A program made the position numbers and the translations under genes. Below the pieces are notes generated by a model. That model saw nothing but the letters and a program-made list of their open reading frames with translations. It was not told the origin of the DNA and did no database searches. From positions 62,001 to 126,000 of the forward strand of contig JAXRKP010000947.1 in assembly GCA_037039925.1 (NCBI GenBank): a DNA stretch of 64,000 nucleotides, given 5' to 3'. Positions 48,063 to 59,784 of the stretch are shown in pieces. The stretch is from Doris montereyensis. Lineage: Eukaryota; Mollusca; Gastropoda; Nudibranchia; Dorididae. Each line of letters starts with the position of its first letter. Positions within the stretch are counted from its first letter, which is position 1.

Positions 48063-48955
48063 TAAGTTGGCGTGAAAATTTTCCTGTTTGATCCAACCAA
48101 TTTAACTTATGTGTAAAGGACAATGTGTACTGAGTTGAAATATGTCGTTTTTTTCTGCCGCTTCCGGCTGCCATGGAAACGGTGACCATCTTAAATTTTA
48201 CCAAATTCAACATCGATAGGCTTTTTTATTTTTCAACAAATGTCTTTCAAACTTGGCATACACCTTATTTGATACAATATTTAAATTTGATCAGAACAGA
48301 TTTTGATTTTATTAGTAAGTTTTATTTTTATGAATTTTTGAAAATAGCATATGAGAACAACCAAAATATTGTAAAAAAAAATTCAATTTTTCCAAAACTA
48401 TATTACATATCGAAAAAAGCATCTGATCATTTCTTTGTTTCCCCCATTCAACATCCATACCAAATTTCACAAAGTTACATTGAGAAATAAAAAAAGTAGA
48501 TAGGAAACAATGAACAAAAAAGAACATTTTGAGAAAATCGTATTTTTCTGTTATTTGAATATATTTTTTCCCCATAAACCTAAGAAAAGAGTAGGATAAT
48601 AGCTTGAAACATCATAAAACCTTGAATGCTGTTTCAAATGCCCCAGCACCTTTTTACTCATTTTAAGATGGTGCCTTTTGATAATAGGTGCGCGGAACAT
48701 GTTCCGCATTTTCCGGACAATCTAAGGCAATATTCATAACAGATCCTCAAATAAGGATTTATTGGATAGCGTTTATTGTGACGATCAAAATGAGTACCAA
48801 CTTGCCGTACTTTAGATAATATCTTTGACTTTTATTGTATAATAGCTGTGTTGAAAGATAGGCGTGTATCGTTTCTAAAAAATCCTATAAATTCCTCAAA
48901 ATCGACATAGCTTTTTTTATATCATTATGACGGGAATGAACTGCTCTATCCATTA
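48062..48955 (+). repeat. Dispersed ~0.9 kb element with X-box and YY1-like motif (longest copy)
   Basis: It begins at GTGAAAATTTTCCTGTTTG and ends near GAACTGCTCTATCCATTAG. The inverse copy at 24155-24775 shares both ends and the long 3' half (for example GATGGTGCCTTTTGATAATA). It contains GCTGCCATGGAAAC at 48167-48180. No credible protein is encoded. It sits between two blocks of the AGTGGCTTT-type repeat, as if inserted there. Confidence 0.75.
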
Positions 48956-49111
48956 GCAATGAGTGGCTATATCCAACAAGAAGCTTAACACGGAGTTGCT
49001 TTATTTAGCAAGAAGTGGCTTTATTTAGCATGAAGTAGCCCTATTCAACATTGAGTGGCTTCATTTAGCATGAAGTGGCTGTATTTAGCCTGCAGTTGCT
49101 GTATTTGGCAT
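48956..49111 (+). repeat. Decayed AGTGGCTTT-type repeat
   Basis: About 7 variable units such as GAGTGGCTTCATTTAGCATG. Related to the 47.75-48.06 kb array and separated from it by the X-box element. Confidence 0.8.
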
Positions 49112-49421
49112 AGTAAAAGTAAAGCTCCTTCAAGGCCATGAAGGCCCATAGAGCCGGAGCGTATCCCAGTTTCTATGGCACGAAATGGAAAAGACGATGG
49201 TAAAATCACCCCCTGGACAGGATGCCAGTCTGATGTAGATTTGTACTTCCAAGCTAGTGCCTGTACTCATTTGCCGTGATTGGCACCTGGGCCGAATGGG
49301 GAGAATGTGTGTTAAGCATCTTCCCCAGGACCACAACGTCCGGCCTAGCCTTGTCAGGATTCGAACCCTGCACCTCCCCAACCCATATCCGGCAGTTTAA
49401 CCTCTCGGCCACCAAAGCCAC
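49112..49421 (-). mobile_element. SINE-1 copy, minus strand
   Basis: On the minus strand the head reads GGTGGCCGAGAGGTTAAAC and GGGTTCGAATCC, and the 3' tail GGAGCTTTACTTTTAC, matching the 27.8 kb copy. It lies at the end of the degenerate AGTGGCTTT-type array and its head abuts a short (TA)n tract, about 65 bp from exon B. Confidence 0.75.
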
Positions 49422-49487
49422 TATATATATATATATATATATATATAAATGTAGTATGGAATGGCTCCATAAAGCATGATAACATAC

Positions 49488-49582
49488 CTCAGCTGTGCAT
49501 GTGATGGTCACATTCTTGTTGTCCTCGTACCGGTTATTTATGATCTGTGGGCTGAGTGCCAAATTTTTCATCACCACAGGAC
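49488..49582 (-). CDS. Exon B: N-terminal half of second Ig-like domain
   Basis: Seen: 31 full codons between a strong acceptor (T-rich tract, then CCAG) and donor GTATGT. It starts in phase 1 and ends in phase 0. The protein starts PVVMKNLALSP and ends NVTITCTAE, the typical B-strand pattern with the first disulfide cysteine. It joins exon C without a frame break. Known: Ig-domain exons commonly begin in phase 1, and a phase-0 intron inside the domain occurs in many families. It contains one N-glycosylation sequon (NVT). The intron to its left is filled by SINE-1, the X-box element and the 20-bp arrays. Confidence 0.75.
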
Positions 49583-49679
49583 CTGGAAAAAAAAACAAAA
49601 AACAACATTGGTAACAAAACGTTTTTTTTTATAATCATATTGGCACAAAAACGAAATTGGTAAGAAAATTTGACAGCAC

Positions 49680-49748
49680 GTCCTGGATCACATTGTTCAG
49701 ACTCAGGACTGGGCACAACCGTCTCCATCAACATCTGTATATCGCTAT
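49680..49748 (-). CDS. Candidate short exon between the two Ig domains
   Basis: Seen: after the acceptor AACTTTCAG there are 22 open codons in phase 1 reading SDIQMLMETVVPSPES then EQCDPG, followed by a weak donor GTGCTG that would leave phase 1. A 97-bp intron with a strong T-rich tract would separate it from exon B, and the phases of this exon and exon B agree. Against it: exon A ends in phase 0 by its best donor, so the two cannot be joined directly. If real it is a linker or the start of the second Ig domain. Confidence 0.35.
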
Positions 49749-49764
49749 CTGAAAGTTGGGGAAT

Positions 49765-52700
49765 CAGAAGGGTGTGAGTGTGATCAGAAGGGTGTGAGTG
49801 TGATCAGAAGGGTGTGAGTGTGATCAGAAGGGTGTGAAGTGTGTGAGTGTGAAGTGTGTGAGTATGAAGTGTGTGAGTGTGAAGTGTGTGAGTATGAAGT
49901 GTGTGAGTATGAAGTGTGTGAGTATGAAGTGTGTGAGTGTGAAGTTGTGTGAGTGTGAAGTGTGTGAGTATGAAGTGTGTGAGTGTGAGTGTGAATGTGA
50001 AGTGTGTGAGTATGAAGTGTGTGAGTGTGAAGTGTGTGAGTATGAAGTGTGTGAGTGTGAAGTGTGTGAGTGAAGTGTGTGAGTGTGAAGTGTGTGAGTT
50101 TGAAGTGTGTGAGTATGAAGTGTGTGAGTATGAAGTGTGTGAGTATGAAGTGTGTGAGTATGAAGTGTGTGAGTATGAAGTGTGTGAGTATGAAGTGTGT
50201 GAGTGTGAAGAGTGTGAGTGTGAAGTGTGTGAGTGTGAAGTGTGTGAGTATGAAGTGTGTGAGTGTGAAGTGTGTGAGTGTGAAGTGTGTGAGTGTGAAG
50301 TGTGTGAGTGTGAAGTGTGTGAGTGTGAAGTGTGTGAGTATGAAGTGTGTGAGTGTGAAGTGTGAGTATGAAGTGTGTGAGTATGAAGTGTGTGAGTGTG
50401 AAGTGTGTGAGTGTGAAGGGTGTGAGTATGAAGTGTGTGAGTATGAAGTGTGTGAGTGTGAAGTGTGTGAGTGTGAAGGGTGTGAGTATGAAGTGTGTGA
50501 GTATGAAGTGTGTGAGTATGAAGTGTGTGAGTATGAAGTGTGTGAGTATGAAGTGTGTGAGTATGAAGTGTGTGAGTGTGAAGTGTGTGAGTATGAAGTG
50601 TGTGAGTATGAAGTGTGTGAAGTGTGTGAGTGTGAAGTGTGTGAGTATGAAGTGTGTGAAGTGTGAGTATGAAGTGTGTGAGTGTGAAGTGTGTGAGTGT
50701 GAAGTGTGTGAGTGTGAAGTGTGTGAGTATGAAGTGTGTGAGTATGAAGTGTGTGAGTATGAAGTGTGTGAGTATGAAGTGTGTGAGTGTGAAGTGTGTG
50801 AGTGTGAAGTGTGTGAGTGTGAATGTGAAGTGTGTGAGTATGAAGTGTGTGAGTGTGAAGAGTGTGAGTGTGAAGTGTGTGAGTATGAAGTGTGTGAGTG
50901 TGAAGAGTGTGAGTGTGAAGTGTGTGAGTATGAAGTGTGTGAGTGAGAAGTGTGTGAGTATGAAGTGTGTGAGTGAGAAGTGTGTGAGTATGAAGTGTGT
51001 GAGTATGAAGTGTGTGAGTATGAAGTGTGTGAGTGAAGGGTGTGAGTGTGAAGGGTGTGAGTCTGAAGTGTGTGAGTATGAAGTGTGTGAGTATGAAGTG
51101 TGTGAGTGTGAAGTGTGTGAGTGTGAAGTGTGTGAGTATGAAGGGTGTGAAAATGAAGTGTGTGAGTGAAGGGTGTGAGTATGAAGTGTGTGAGTGAAGG
51201 GTGTGAGTATGAAGGGTGAGAGTGAAGGGTGTGAGTATGAAGGGTGTGAGTATGAAGGGTGTGAGTATGAAGGGTGTGAGTATGAAGTGTGTGAGTATGA
51301 AGTGTGTGAGTGTGAAGTGTGTGAGTGTGAAGTGTGTGAGTGTGAAGTGTGTGAGTGTGAAGTGTGTGAGTGTGAAGTGTGTGAGTATGAAGTGTGTGAG
51401 TATGAAGGGTGTGAGTATGAAGGGTGTGAGTATGAAGGGTGTGAGTATGAAGTGTGTGAGTATGAAGGGTGTGAGTATGAAGTGTGTGAGTATGAAGTGT
51501 GTGAGTGTGAAGGGTGTGAGTATGAAGTGTGTGAGTATGAAGTGTGTGAGTATGAAGTGTGTGAGTATGAAGTGTGTGAGTATGAAGTGTGTGAGTGAAG
51601 TGTGTGAGTGTGAAGTGTGTGAGTATGAAGTGTGTGAGTGAAGTGTGAGTGAAGGGTGTGAGTATGAAGTGTGTGAGTGTTAAGTGTGAGTGTGAAGTGT
51701 GAGTGAAGTGTGAAGGGTGTGAGTGTGAAGTGTGTGTATTAAGTGTGTGAGTGTGAAGTGTGAAGTGTGTATGAAGTGTGTGAGTGTGAAGTGTGTGTAT
51801 GAAGTGTGTGAGTGTGAAGTGTGTGAGTATGAAGTGTGTGAGTATGAAGGTGTGAGTATGAAGGGTGTGAGTATGAAGGGTGTGAGTATGAAGTGTGTGA
51901 GTGAAGGGTGTGAGTATGAAGTGTGTGAGTGTGAAAGTGAAGGGTGTGAGTATGAAGTGTGTGAGTATGAAGGGTGTGAGTATGAAGTGTGTGAGTATGA
52001 AGGGTGTGAGTATGAAGTGTGTGAGTATGAAGTGTGTGAGTATGAAGTGTGTGAGTGTGAAGTGTGTGAGTATGAAGTGTGTGAGTGTGAAGTGTGTGAG
52101 TGTGAAGTGTGTGTATGAAGTGTGTGAGTGTGAAGTGTGTGAGTATGAAGTGTGTGAGTATGAAGGGTGTGAGTATGAAGGGTGTGAGTATGAAGGGTGT
52201 GAGTATGAAGTGTGTGAGTGAAGGTGTGAGTATGAAGTGTGTGAGTATGAAGTGTGTGAGTGAAGGGTGTGAGTATGAAGTGTGTGAGTGAAGGGTGTGA
52301 GTGTGAAGTGTGTGAGTGTGTGAAAGTGAAGTGTGTGAGGGTGTGAGTATGAAGTGTGTGAGTATGAAGGGTGTGAGTATGAAGTGTGTGAGTATGAAGG
52401 GTGTGAGTATGAAGTGTGTGAGTATGAAGGGTGTGAGTATGAAGTGTGTGAGTATGAAGGGTGTGAGTATGAAGTGTGTGAGTATGAAGGGTGTGAGTAT
52501 GAAGTGTGTGAGTATGAAGTGTGTGAGTATGAAGTGTGTGAGTATGAAGGGTGTGAGTATGAAGTGTGTGAGTGAAGTGTGTGAGTATGGGTGTGAGTAT
52601 GAAGTGTGTGAGTGTGAAGTGTGTGAGTATGAAGTGTGTGAGTGAAGGGTGTGAGTATGAAGTGTGTGAGTATGAAGTGTGTGAGTATGAAGTGTGTGAG

Positions 52701-53480
52701 TATGAAGTGTGTGAGTGTGAAGTGTGTGAGTATGAAGGGTGTGAGTATGAAGTGTGTGAGTATGAAGTGTGTGAGTATGAAGTGTGTGAGTGTGAAGTGT
52801 GAGTGTGAAGTGTGTGAGTGAAGTGTGTGTGAAGGGTGTGAGTGTGAAGTGTGTGAGTGTTAAGTGTGAGTGTGAAGTGTGTGAGTGTGAAGTGTGTGAG
52901 TGTGAAGTGTGTGTATGAAGTGTGTGAGTGTGAAGTGTGTGAGTATGAAGTGTGTGAGTGTGAAGTGTGTGAGTGTGAAGTGTGTGTATGAAGTGTGAGT
53001 GTGAAGTGTGTGAGTATGAAGTGTGTGAGTATGAAGTGTGTGAGTATGAAGTGTGTGATTGTGAAGGGTGTGAGTGTGAAGTGTGTGAGTGTGAAGAGTG
53101 TGAGTGTGAAGTGTGTGAGTGTGAAGAGTGTGAGTGTGTAGTGAGTGTGAGGGTGAGTGTGAAGTGTGAGTATGAAGTGTGTGAGTGTGAATGTGAAGTG
53201 TGAGTATGAAGTGTGTGAGTGTGAAGTGTGTGAGTGTGAAGGGTGTGAGTGTGAAGAGTGTGAGTGTGAAGTGTGAAGGGTGTGAGTGTGAGTGTGAAGG
53301 GTGTGAGTGTGAAGTGTGAGTGTGAAGGTGTGAGTGTGAAGAGTGTGAGTGTGAAGGGTGTGAGTGTGAAGGGTGTGAGTGTGAGTGTGAAGAGTGTGAG
53401 TGTGAAGGGTGTGAGTGTGAAGGGTGTGAGTGTGAAGTGTGTGAGTGTGAAGAGTGTGAAGTGTGTGAGTGTGTAGTGTC
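49765..53480 (+). repeat. 15-bp satellite, about 245 units
   Basis: Unit GAGTATGAAGTGTGT with variants GAGTGTGAA and GAAGGGTGT. The first four units are a 20-bp form with GATCAGAAGGGTGTGAGTGT. Plus-strand frames give (MKCVS)n, (CEYEV)n; the minus strand gives (HTLHT)n. These are periodicity artefacts, not genes. Confidence 0.96.
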
Positions 53481-53669
53481 CCACCAGAACACTGAACATG
53501 TTCTCCAGCAGTGTCAGCTCCACACATCAGAGAGAACAGCAATATGGCTGAGCGACACACCTCTGGAGGAAAAATTCTACGGCCCAATGAAGAGTCTATA
53601 AAAGACTATGTACTTCATGGAGACAATCCGCACCCTGATCTGAACCGCCGATCAAAGAAGAAGAAGTAA

Positions 53670-54445
53670 GAAAATGTCTGTGGTGGTTGGCAGAGATTCA
53701 AAATTGGTAAGAAAATGTCTGTCATGGTTGACAGAGAAGTAAAAGTGGTAAGAAAAGGTCTGTCATGGTTGACAGAGAAGTAAAAATGGTAAGAAAATGT
53801 CTGTCATGGTTGACAGAGAAGTAAAATTGGTAAGAAAAGGTCTGTCATGGTTGACAGAGAAGTAAAATTGGTAAGAAAATGTCTGTCATGGTTGACAGAG
53901 AAGTAAAATTGGTAAGAAAATGTCTGTCATGGTTGACAGAAGTAAAATTGGTAAGAAAAGGTCTGTCATGGTTGACAGAGAAGTAAAATTGGTAAGAAAA
54001 GGTCTGTCATGGTTGACAGAAGTAAAATTGTCATGGTTGACAGAAGAAAATGTCTGTCATGGCTGACAGAGAAGTAAAATTGGTTAAGAAAATGTCTGTC
54101 ATGGTTGGAAGAGATGAAAAAATTGGTAAGAAAATGTCTGTCATGGTTGGAAGAGATGAAAAAATTGGTAAGAAAATGTCTGCCATCGTTGGAAGAGATG
54201 AAAAAATTGGTAAGAAAATGTCTGCCATCGTTGGAAGAGATGAAAAAATTGGTAAGAAAATGTCTGCCATCGTTGGAAGAGATGAAAAAATTGGTAAGAA
54301 AATGTCTGCCATCGTTGGAAGAGATGAAAAAATTGGTAAGAAAATGTCTGCCATCGTTGGAAGACATGAAAAAATTGGTAAGAATATATCTGTGATGGTT
54401 GGAAGAGAAACGAAAAATCGTAAGAAAATGTCTGTGATGATTAGC
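53670..54445 (+). repeat. ~41-bp minisatellite, about 18 units, two subtypes
   Basis: Left units: ATTGGTAAGAAAATGTCTGT and CATGGTTGACAGAGAAGTAA. Right units: GCCATCGTTGGAAGAGATGA. The switch is sharp near 54.1-54.2 kb. Confidence 0.94.
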
Positions 54446-54479
54446 ATCTAACCTTATCGCAGTAATTCAATCGTGGTAC

Positions 54480-56490
54480 CATCATAGACTCCACATCTAA
54501 CCCTACTACATGTAGAATAAGACAATAATATCATTCACCTTACATCTCACCCTATTACATGTAGAATAAGACAATAATATCATTCACCTTACATCTCACC
54601 CTATTACCTGTACACTGAGACAATGGTATCATAGACCTTACACCTAACCCTATTACATGTAGAATAAGACAATGATATCATAGACCTTACATCTAACCCT
54701 ATTACATGTAGAATAAGACAATGATATCATAGACCTTACATCTAACCCTATTACATGTAGAATAAGACAATGATATCATAGACCTTACATCTAACCCTAT
54801 TACATGTACACTAAGACAATGGTATCATACATAGACCTTACATCTAACCCTATAATATGTAGAATAAGACAATGATATCATAGACCTTACATCTAACCCT
54901 ATTACATGTAGAATAAGACAATGATATCATAGACCTTACATCTAACCCTATTACATGTAGAATAAGACAATGATATCATAGATCTTACATCTAACCCTAT
55001 TACATGTACACTAAGACAATGATATCATAGACCTTACATCTAACCCTATTACATGTACACTAAGACAATGGTATCATAGACCTTACATCTAACCCTATTA
55101 CATGTAGAATAAGACAATAATATCATAGACCTTACATCTAACCCTATTACATGTAGAATAAGACAATGATATCATAGACCTTACATCTAACCCTATTACA
55201 TGTAGAATAAGACAATTATATCATAGACCTTACATCTAACCCTATTACATGTACACAAAGACAATGATATCATAGACCTTACATCTAACCCTATTACATG
55301 TACACTAAGACAATGATATCATAGACCTTACATCTAACCCTATTACATGTACACTAAGACAATGATATCATAGACCTTACATCTAACCCTATTACATGTA
55401 CACTAAGACAATGATATCATAGACCTTACATCTAACCCTATTACGTGTACACTAAGACAATAATATCATAGACCTTACATCTAACCCTATTACATGTACA
55501 CAAAGACAATGATATCATAGACCTTACATCTAACCCTATTACATGTACACTAAGACAATGATATCATAGACCTTACATCTAACCCTATTACATGTACACT
55601 AAGACAATGATATCATAGACCTTACATCTAACCCTATTACATGTACACTAAGACAATGATATCATAGACCTTACATCTAACCCTATTACATGTACACTAA
55701 GACAATAATATCATAGACCTTACATCTAACCCTATTACATGTACACAAAGACAATGATATCATAGACCTTACATCTAACCCTATTACATGTAGAATAAGA
55801 CAACGATATCATAGACCTTACATCTAACCCTATTACATGTAGAATAAGACAATGATACCATAGACCTTACATCTAACCCTATTACATATAGAATAAGACA
55901 ATAATATCATAGACCTATTACATGTAGAATAAGACAATGGTTTCAAAGACCTTACATCTAACCCTATTACATGTAGAATAAGACAATAATATCATAGACC
56001 TTACATCTAACCCTATAATATGTAGAATAAGACAATGATATCATAGACCTTACATCTAACCCTATTACATGTAGAATAAGACAATGATATCATAGACCTT
56101 ACATCTAACCCTATTACATGTACACTAAGACAATGATATCATAGACCTTACATCTAACCCTATTACATGTACACTAAGACAATGATATCATAGACCTTAC
56201 ATCTAACCCTATTACATGTACACTAAGACAATGATATCATAGACCTTACATCTAACCCTATTACATGTACACTAAGACAATGGTATCATAGACCTTATAT
56301 CTAACCCTATTACATGTAGAATAAGACAATGGTATCATAGACCTTATATCTAACCCTATTACATGTAGAATAAGACAATGATATCATAGACCTTACATCT
56401 AACCCTATTACATGTACACTAAGACAATGATATCATAGACCTTACATCTAACCTTATTACATGTACACTAAGACAATGATATCATAAATC
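54480..56490 (+). repeat. 49-bp satellite, about 41 units
   Basis: GACCTTACATCTAACCCTAT, TACATGTAGAATAAGACAAT or TACATGTACACTAAGACAAT, and GATATCATA. The two subtypes come in blocks. Confidence 0.96.
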
Positions 56491-57815
56491 TCACGATGTC
56501 CTGCAATCCTGGATAGTGACAGCCTCCTCTCCTCCCCATATCTAAAATAATTGTTTCCGGTCCGCTGTTGCGCGAGTGAGCGCTTTGTCCAGAATGATTT
56601 TTATTTAGATAAACACACCGAACGGATCAAATTCTGTGAGAGATTAAATTTTGTGGTCGACAGATCTATTTCTGAACTGGATTTTAGATTATTCCTTGAA
56701 TGAAGGTTCCACTACTATTAAAAGATGGATATTATTCATGTGATGTCGTTTGGCGAAAGAGATATTTGTGAGTTTGAATGATTGAATGTGGGCCTTGACC
56801 AATCTTAGATCTAACGAGTCTTTCTGAATGCATTTGAGCAAAATTAAAAGTGTATCCTTCCCGTTGCAATGTGCCTCTATTAAAGGATTGTTTATTATTC
56901 ACATCTTTTTCCACAGTGCAGATGTTCCAAGGCGCTGTTTGGTGAAACAATACACATTTTTTCTGAACTGCAAAACTGAGAGACAATGCTCAACTGAGTT
57001 ATGGCAGCCATCTTGAAATTCAACACCATGCTGTCGGTACTTGAAGCTTTCTTCTTTGAATGTTGTCTTTGTCGTGTCATAAACCCTCAACCATTGGTTC
57101 GAAAGTTTAATTTGATCCCAATATTACCAGTAGGAATATTATTGTCGATTCCTGTCTTTAGTTCAATACGGTTTATTATCATTATTTTTCACTATGAAAG
57201 AACAAAACAAAAATAGCATTTTAAAAAACAGGATGACCAGTAGAGTTGCCTACACTGTAGAAAAAATGGGGAAGAATCCTGAACAGTATGCCAGGCAATT
57301 AAAAATGCAAAGAGAGGCAAATAAAAGAAGAGATACAATAACAATGTGCTGTTGTTTGTTCTGTGTTAAAAAAATTATACATATTTGTATTATTTCATGA
57401 CATTTTTTTTTTTCACTCATTAACTGTACACAATTTTCAATGCAAGCCAATCAATTGGATGTTTTTGTTTAGAAATACCTTCATTTATTTTAAAATGAAA
57501 ATGTTTTCTTCGTTTACCCCCTCGAAAGTATCTTCCTTGTTCTTCTACTTTGATATAACGTGTTTTATGATTTATTTTAAGAACTTCAGATGACATCATA
57601 ATATATATCTTAAATAACCAACAAGACATGACTCTCTCTCTCTCTCCTTTATATTATAGAACAAAGTAGAAACTTGCAGTTTTCTTTAAATAAACAATCT
57701 CAGTATAAAATAATAACAACACAAAAGACAAAATAACCTGGGAGGGGGTGGGGGACAACATAAAAAGATTTTAAAAAACCCCAATAAAATGACTGGCTAT
57801 AAGTCAGGTGCTTAC
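56490..57815. other. Unique region, coding remnant uncertain
   Basis: Minus-strand frames at 56732-57090 (for example FKEESFKYRQHGVEFQDG and HCLSVLQFRKNVYCF) look somewhat protein-like but are broken and unrecognised. AAGATGGCTGCCAT (minus, about 57001-57014) resembles a YY1 site. May be an old transposon piece. Confidence 0.3.
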
Positions 57816-58040
57816 TAAGTGCGGTGTAGTTTGTTCTGACGGTCTTGGTTTTCGAGATACCGCTTTTATGTAAAATACACTGCACGTGTAGACTCCACTA
57901 TCAGAGCACTGAGAGGTCTCCTTTGTAGCCTCAATGAACATGATATTTCTGTTGAAGACGTTATCTGCTGAAATTGTTACCTCCAGCTCACGGATTTGTG
58001 ACTGATTGAAGATCCATCCTTTGTTAACAAAATCCGCACT
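57816..58040 (-). CDS. Exon A: C-terminal half of an Ig-like domain (receptor gene)
   Basis: Seen: a 75-codon open stretch bounded on the minus strand by a good acceptor (TTTCAG) and a good donor (GTAAGC), phase 0 at both ends. It has a C-strand-like tryptophan (KGWIFNQ), an E-strand region and DSGVYTCSV, the DSGxYxC signature of the F strand of V/I-set Ig domains. Known: this motif marks extracellular Ig domains of receptors and adhesion molecules. Inference: the first half of the domain (B strand and its Cys) lies in an exon further right. The intron split between B and C strands in phase 0 is the same as for exons B/C, which supports one gene. The exon ends in a basic/Pro-rich linker (SRKPRPSEQ). 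A (GA)n tract sits about 300 bp upstream in transcript sense. Confidence 0.75.
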
Positions 58041-58351
58041 CTGAAATATCATATTCCCAAACAAATAAACAAAATTAGTTAAAATTGGAAAAACATTGAG
58101 TTTCTAACTACAAAAACTTGTTTGCAAATTAAACAGTTACATTGTTTAAGATCAAACACATTAAGTTGCATCTCGTTTTGGTTCTGTTGGTTATAAAAAA
58201 CTGATTTGTGTTTTGTTTCTATATCGATTCTAATAAACTAATATGTGTTTTGTTTGGGGCTTGCTTATAATTACTCTTATATTTGTGCAGGAGCATCCAA
58301 CACTTCTGATAAAATAATCCCACATTTTCCCCGATAGCTCTATCGTTCTCC

Positions 58352-58660
<309 letters not shown>

Positions 58661-58794
58661 GAGGGAGGGTGATAGAGTTGCTTGTAACAGCATCCATATA
58701 TACACACAGTCGAACTTGTCCATAAAAGAACCCAAAATAATCACAGACCAAAAGTGGCCGTTTTGGGCAGGTTATGACAATAACACAGTGGTGT

Positions 58795-59215
58795 CCGCCA
58801 CAGTCCTTGGGAGACAGAAACAACGGGTCCTTAGGCAGACCGGGTCCTAAGGTCCACCTAAGAACACAGTCCTTGGCAGACAGAAACAACGGGTCCTTCG
58901 GCAGACCGGGTCCTTAAGTCCACCTAAGAACAAAGTCCTTGGGAGACAGAAACAACGGGTCCTTCGGCAGACCGGGTCCTTAAGTCCACCTAAGAACAAA
59001 GTCCTTGGGAGACAGAAACAACGGGTCCTTAGGCAGATCGGGTCCTTAAGTCCACCTAAGAACACAGTCCTTGGGAGACAGAAACAACGGGTCCTTAGGC
59101 AGACCGGGTCCTAAGGTCCACCTAAAAACACAGTCCTTGGGAGACAGAAACAACGGGTCCTTAGGCAGACCGGGTCCTTAAGTCCACCTAAGAACACAGT
59201 CCTTGGGAGACAGAA
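58795..59215 (+). repeat. 66-bp minisatellite, 6-7 units
   Basis: CAGTCCTTGGGAGACAGAAA, CAACGGGTCCTTAGGCAGAC and GTCCACCTAAGAACA. Confidence 0.94.
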
Positions 59216-59615
59216 GTTGACCGGATCCTAAGATGAACTCCGACATATTTTGTACTTTTATTTCATTTTTCATATATATTTTGTTTTGGCTATTTCCCTT
59301 GACCATAACATTTTTGACTAAACACCAATAGATGAGCAGTTTCTGCTTGTTAACATCAAGAGGTGCCTCGTGTAGGCATTATGATGGTCTGAAGATGTTT
59401 TGGAAAATACAGTCTTTGCAGGTAAACACATCTAGCCTCCAGTGAGCTGAGCAAATGAAACAAAGTGTATGACTATGACAAAACAATGTAGCCATTTGTG
59501 CAATCACTTCCATACATCAGAAAAGAGGAAACTTGATCACAAATGCAAGACAGTCTGAGAAAAACTCACAACAATAAGAGGGTTGACCTTACCCCGCCTG
59601 TCACCTATCTTTGAT
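59216..59615. other. No gene recognised
   Basis: Short unique stretch between the 66-bp and 58-bp arrays. See the weak exon candidate beside it. Bases 63641-64000 at the window end are also featureless AT-rich sequence. Confidence 0.5.
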
Positions 59616-59703
59616 TTTGCAATGTGAACCACGTAACTGCCTTGCCTCCACATCCTGGCATGCAACAGCTACGTAATCTTCGTTCATCTGAGGTACCAAG
59701 GTA
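59616..59703 (-). CDS. Weak candidate upstream exon
   Basis: Seen: after a possible acceptor (GGTACCTCAG) about 28 codons read MNEDYVAVACQDVEARQL then RGSHCKIKD up to a possible donor AG/GTGACA. YVAVACQ looks like a B-strand of an Ig domain and would be the missing half before exon A. However, the end phase (2) does not fit exon A (phase 0), and the stretch borders the 58-bp satellite. Low support. Confidence 0.2.
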
Positions 59704-59784
59704 TGATCACAGGTGACCAAGAAAGATGGACAGGGCGGGTGGTGAGCCTTCCTCGTGTCTGTCAGTCGACGTCTGGCACATGCA

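Noticed and set aside
51680..53587. A 635-codon minus-strand open frame rich in His/Thr
   Set aside because: It is the 15-bp satellite read in frame. Both strands and several frames are equally open, there is no start or splice context, and flanking sequence does not support it.
54480..56490. Interstitial telomere
   Set aside because: The TAACCCTA word occurs once per 49-bp unit, not in tandem hexamers.
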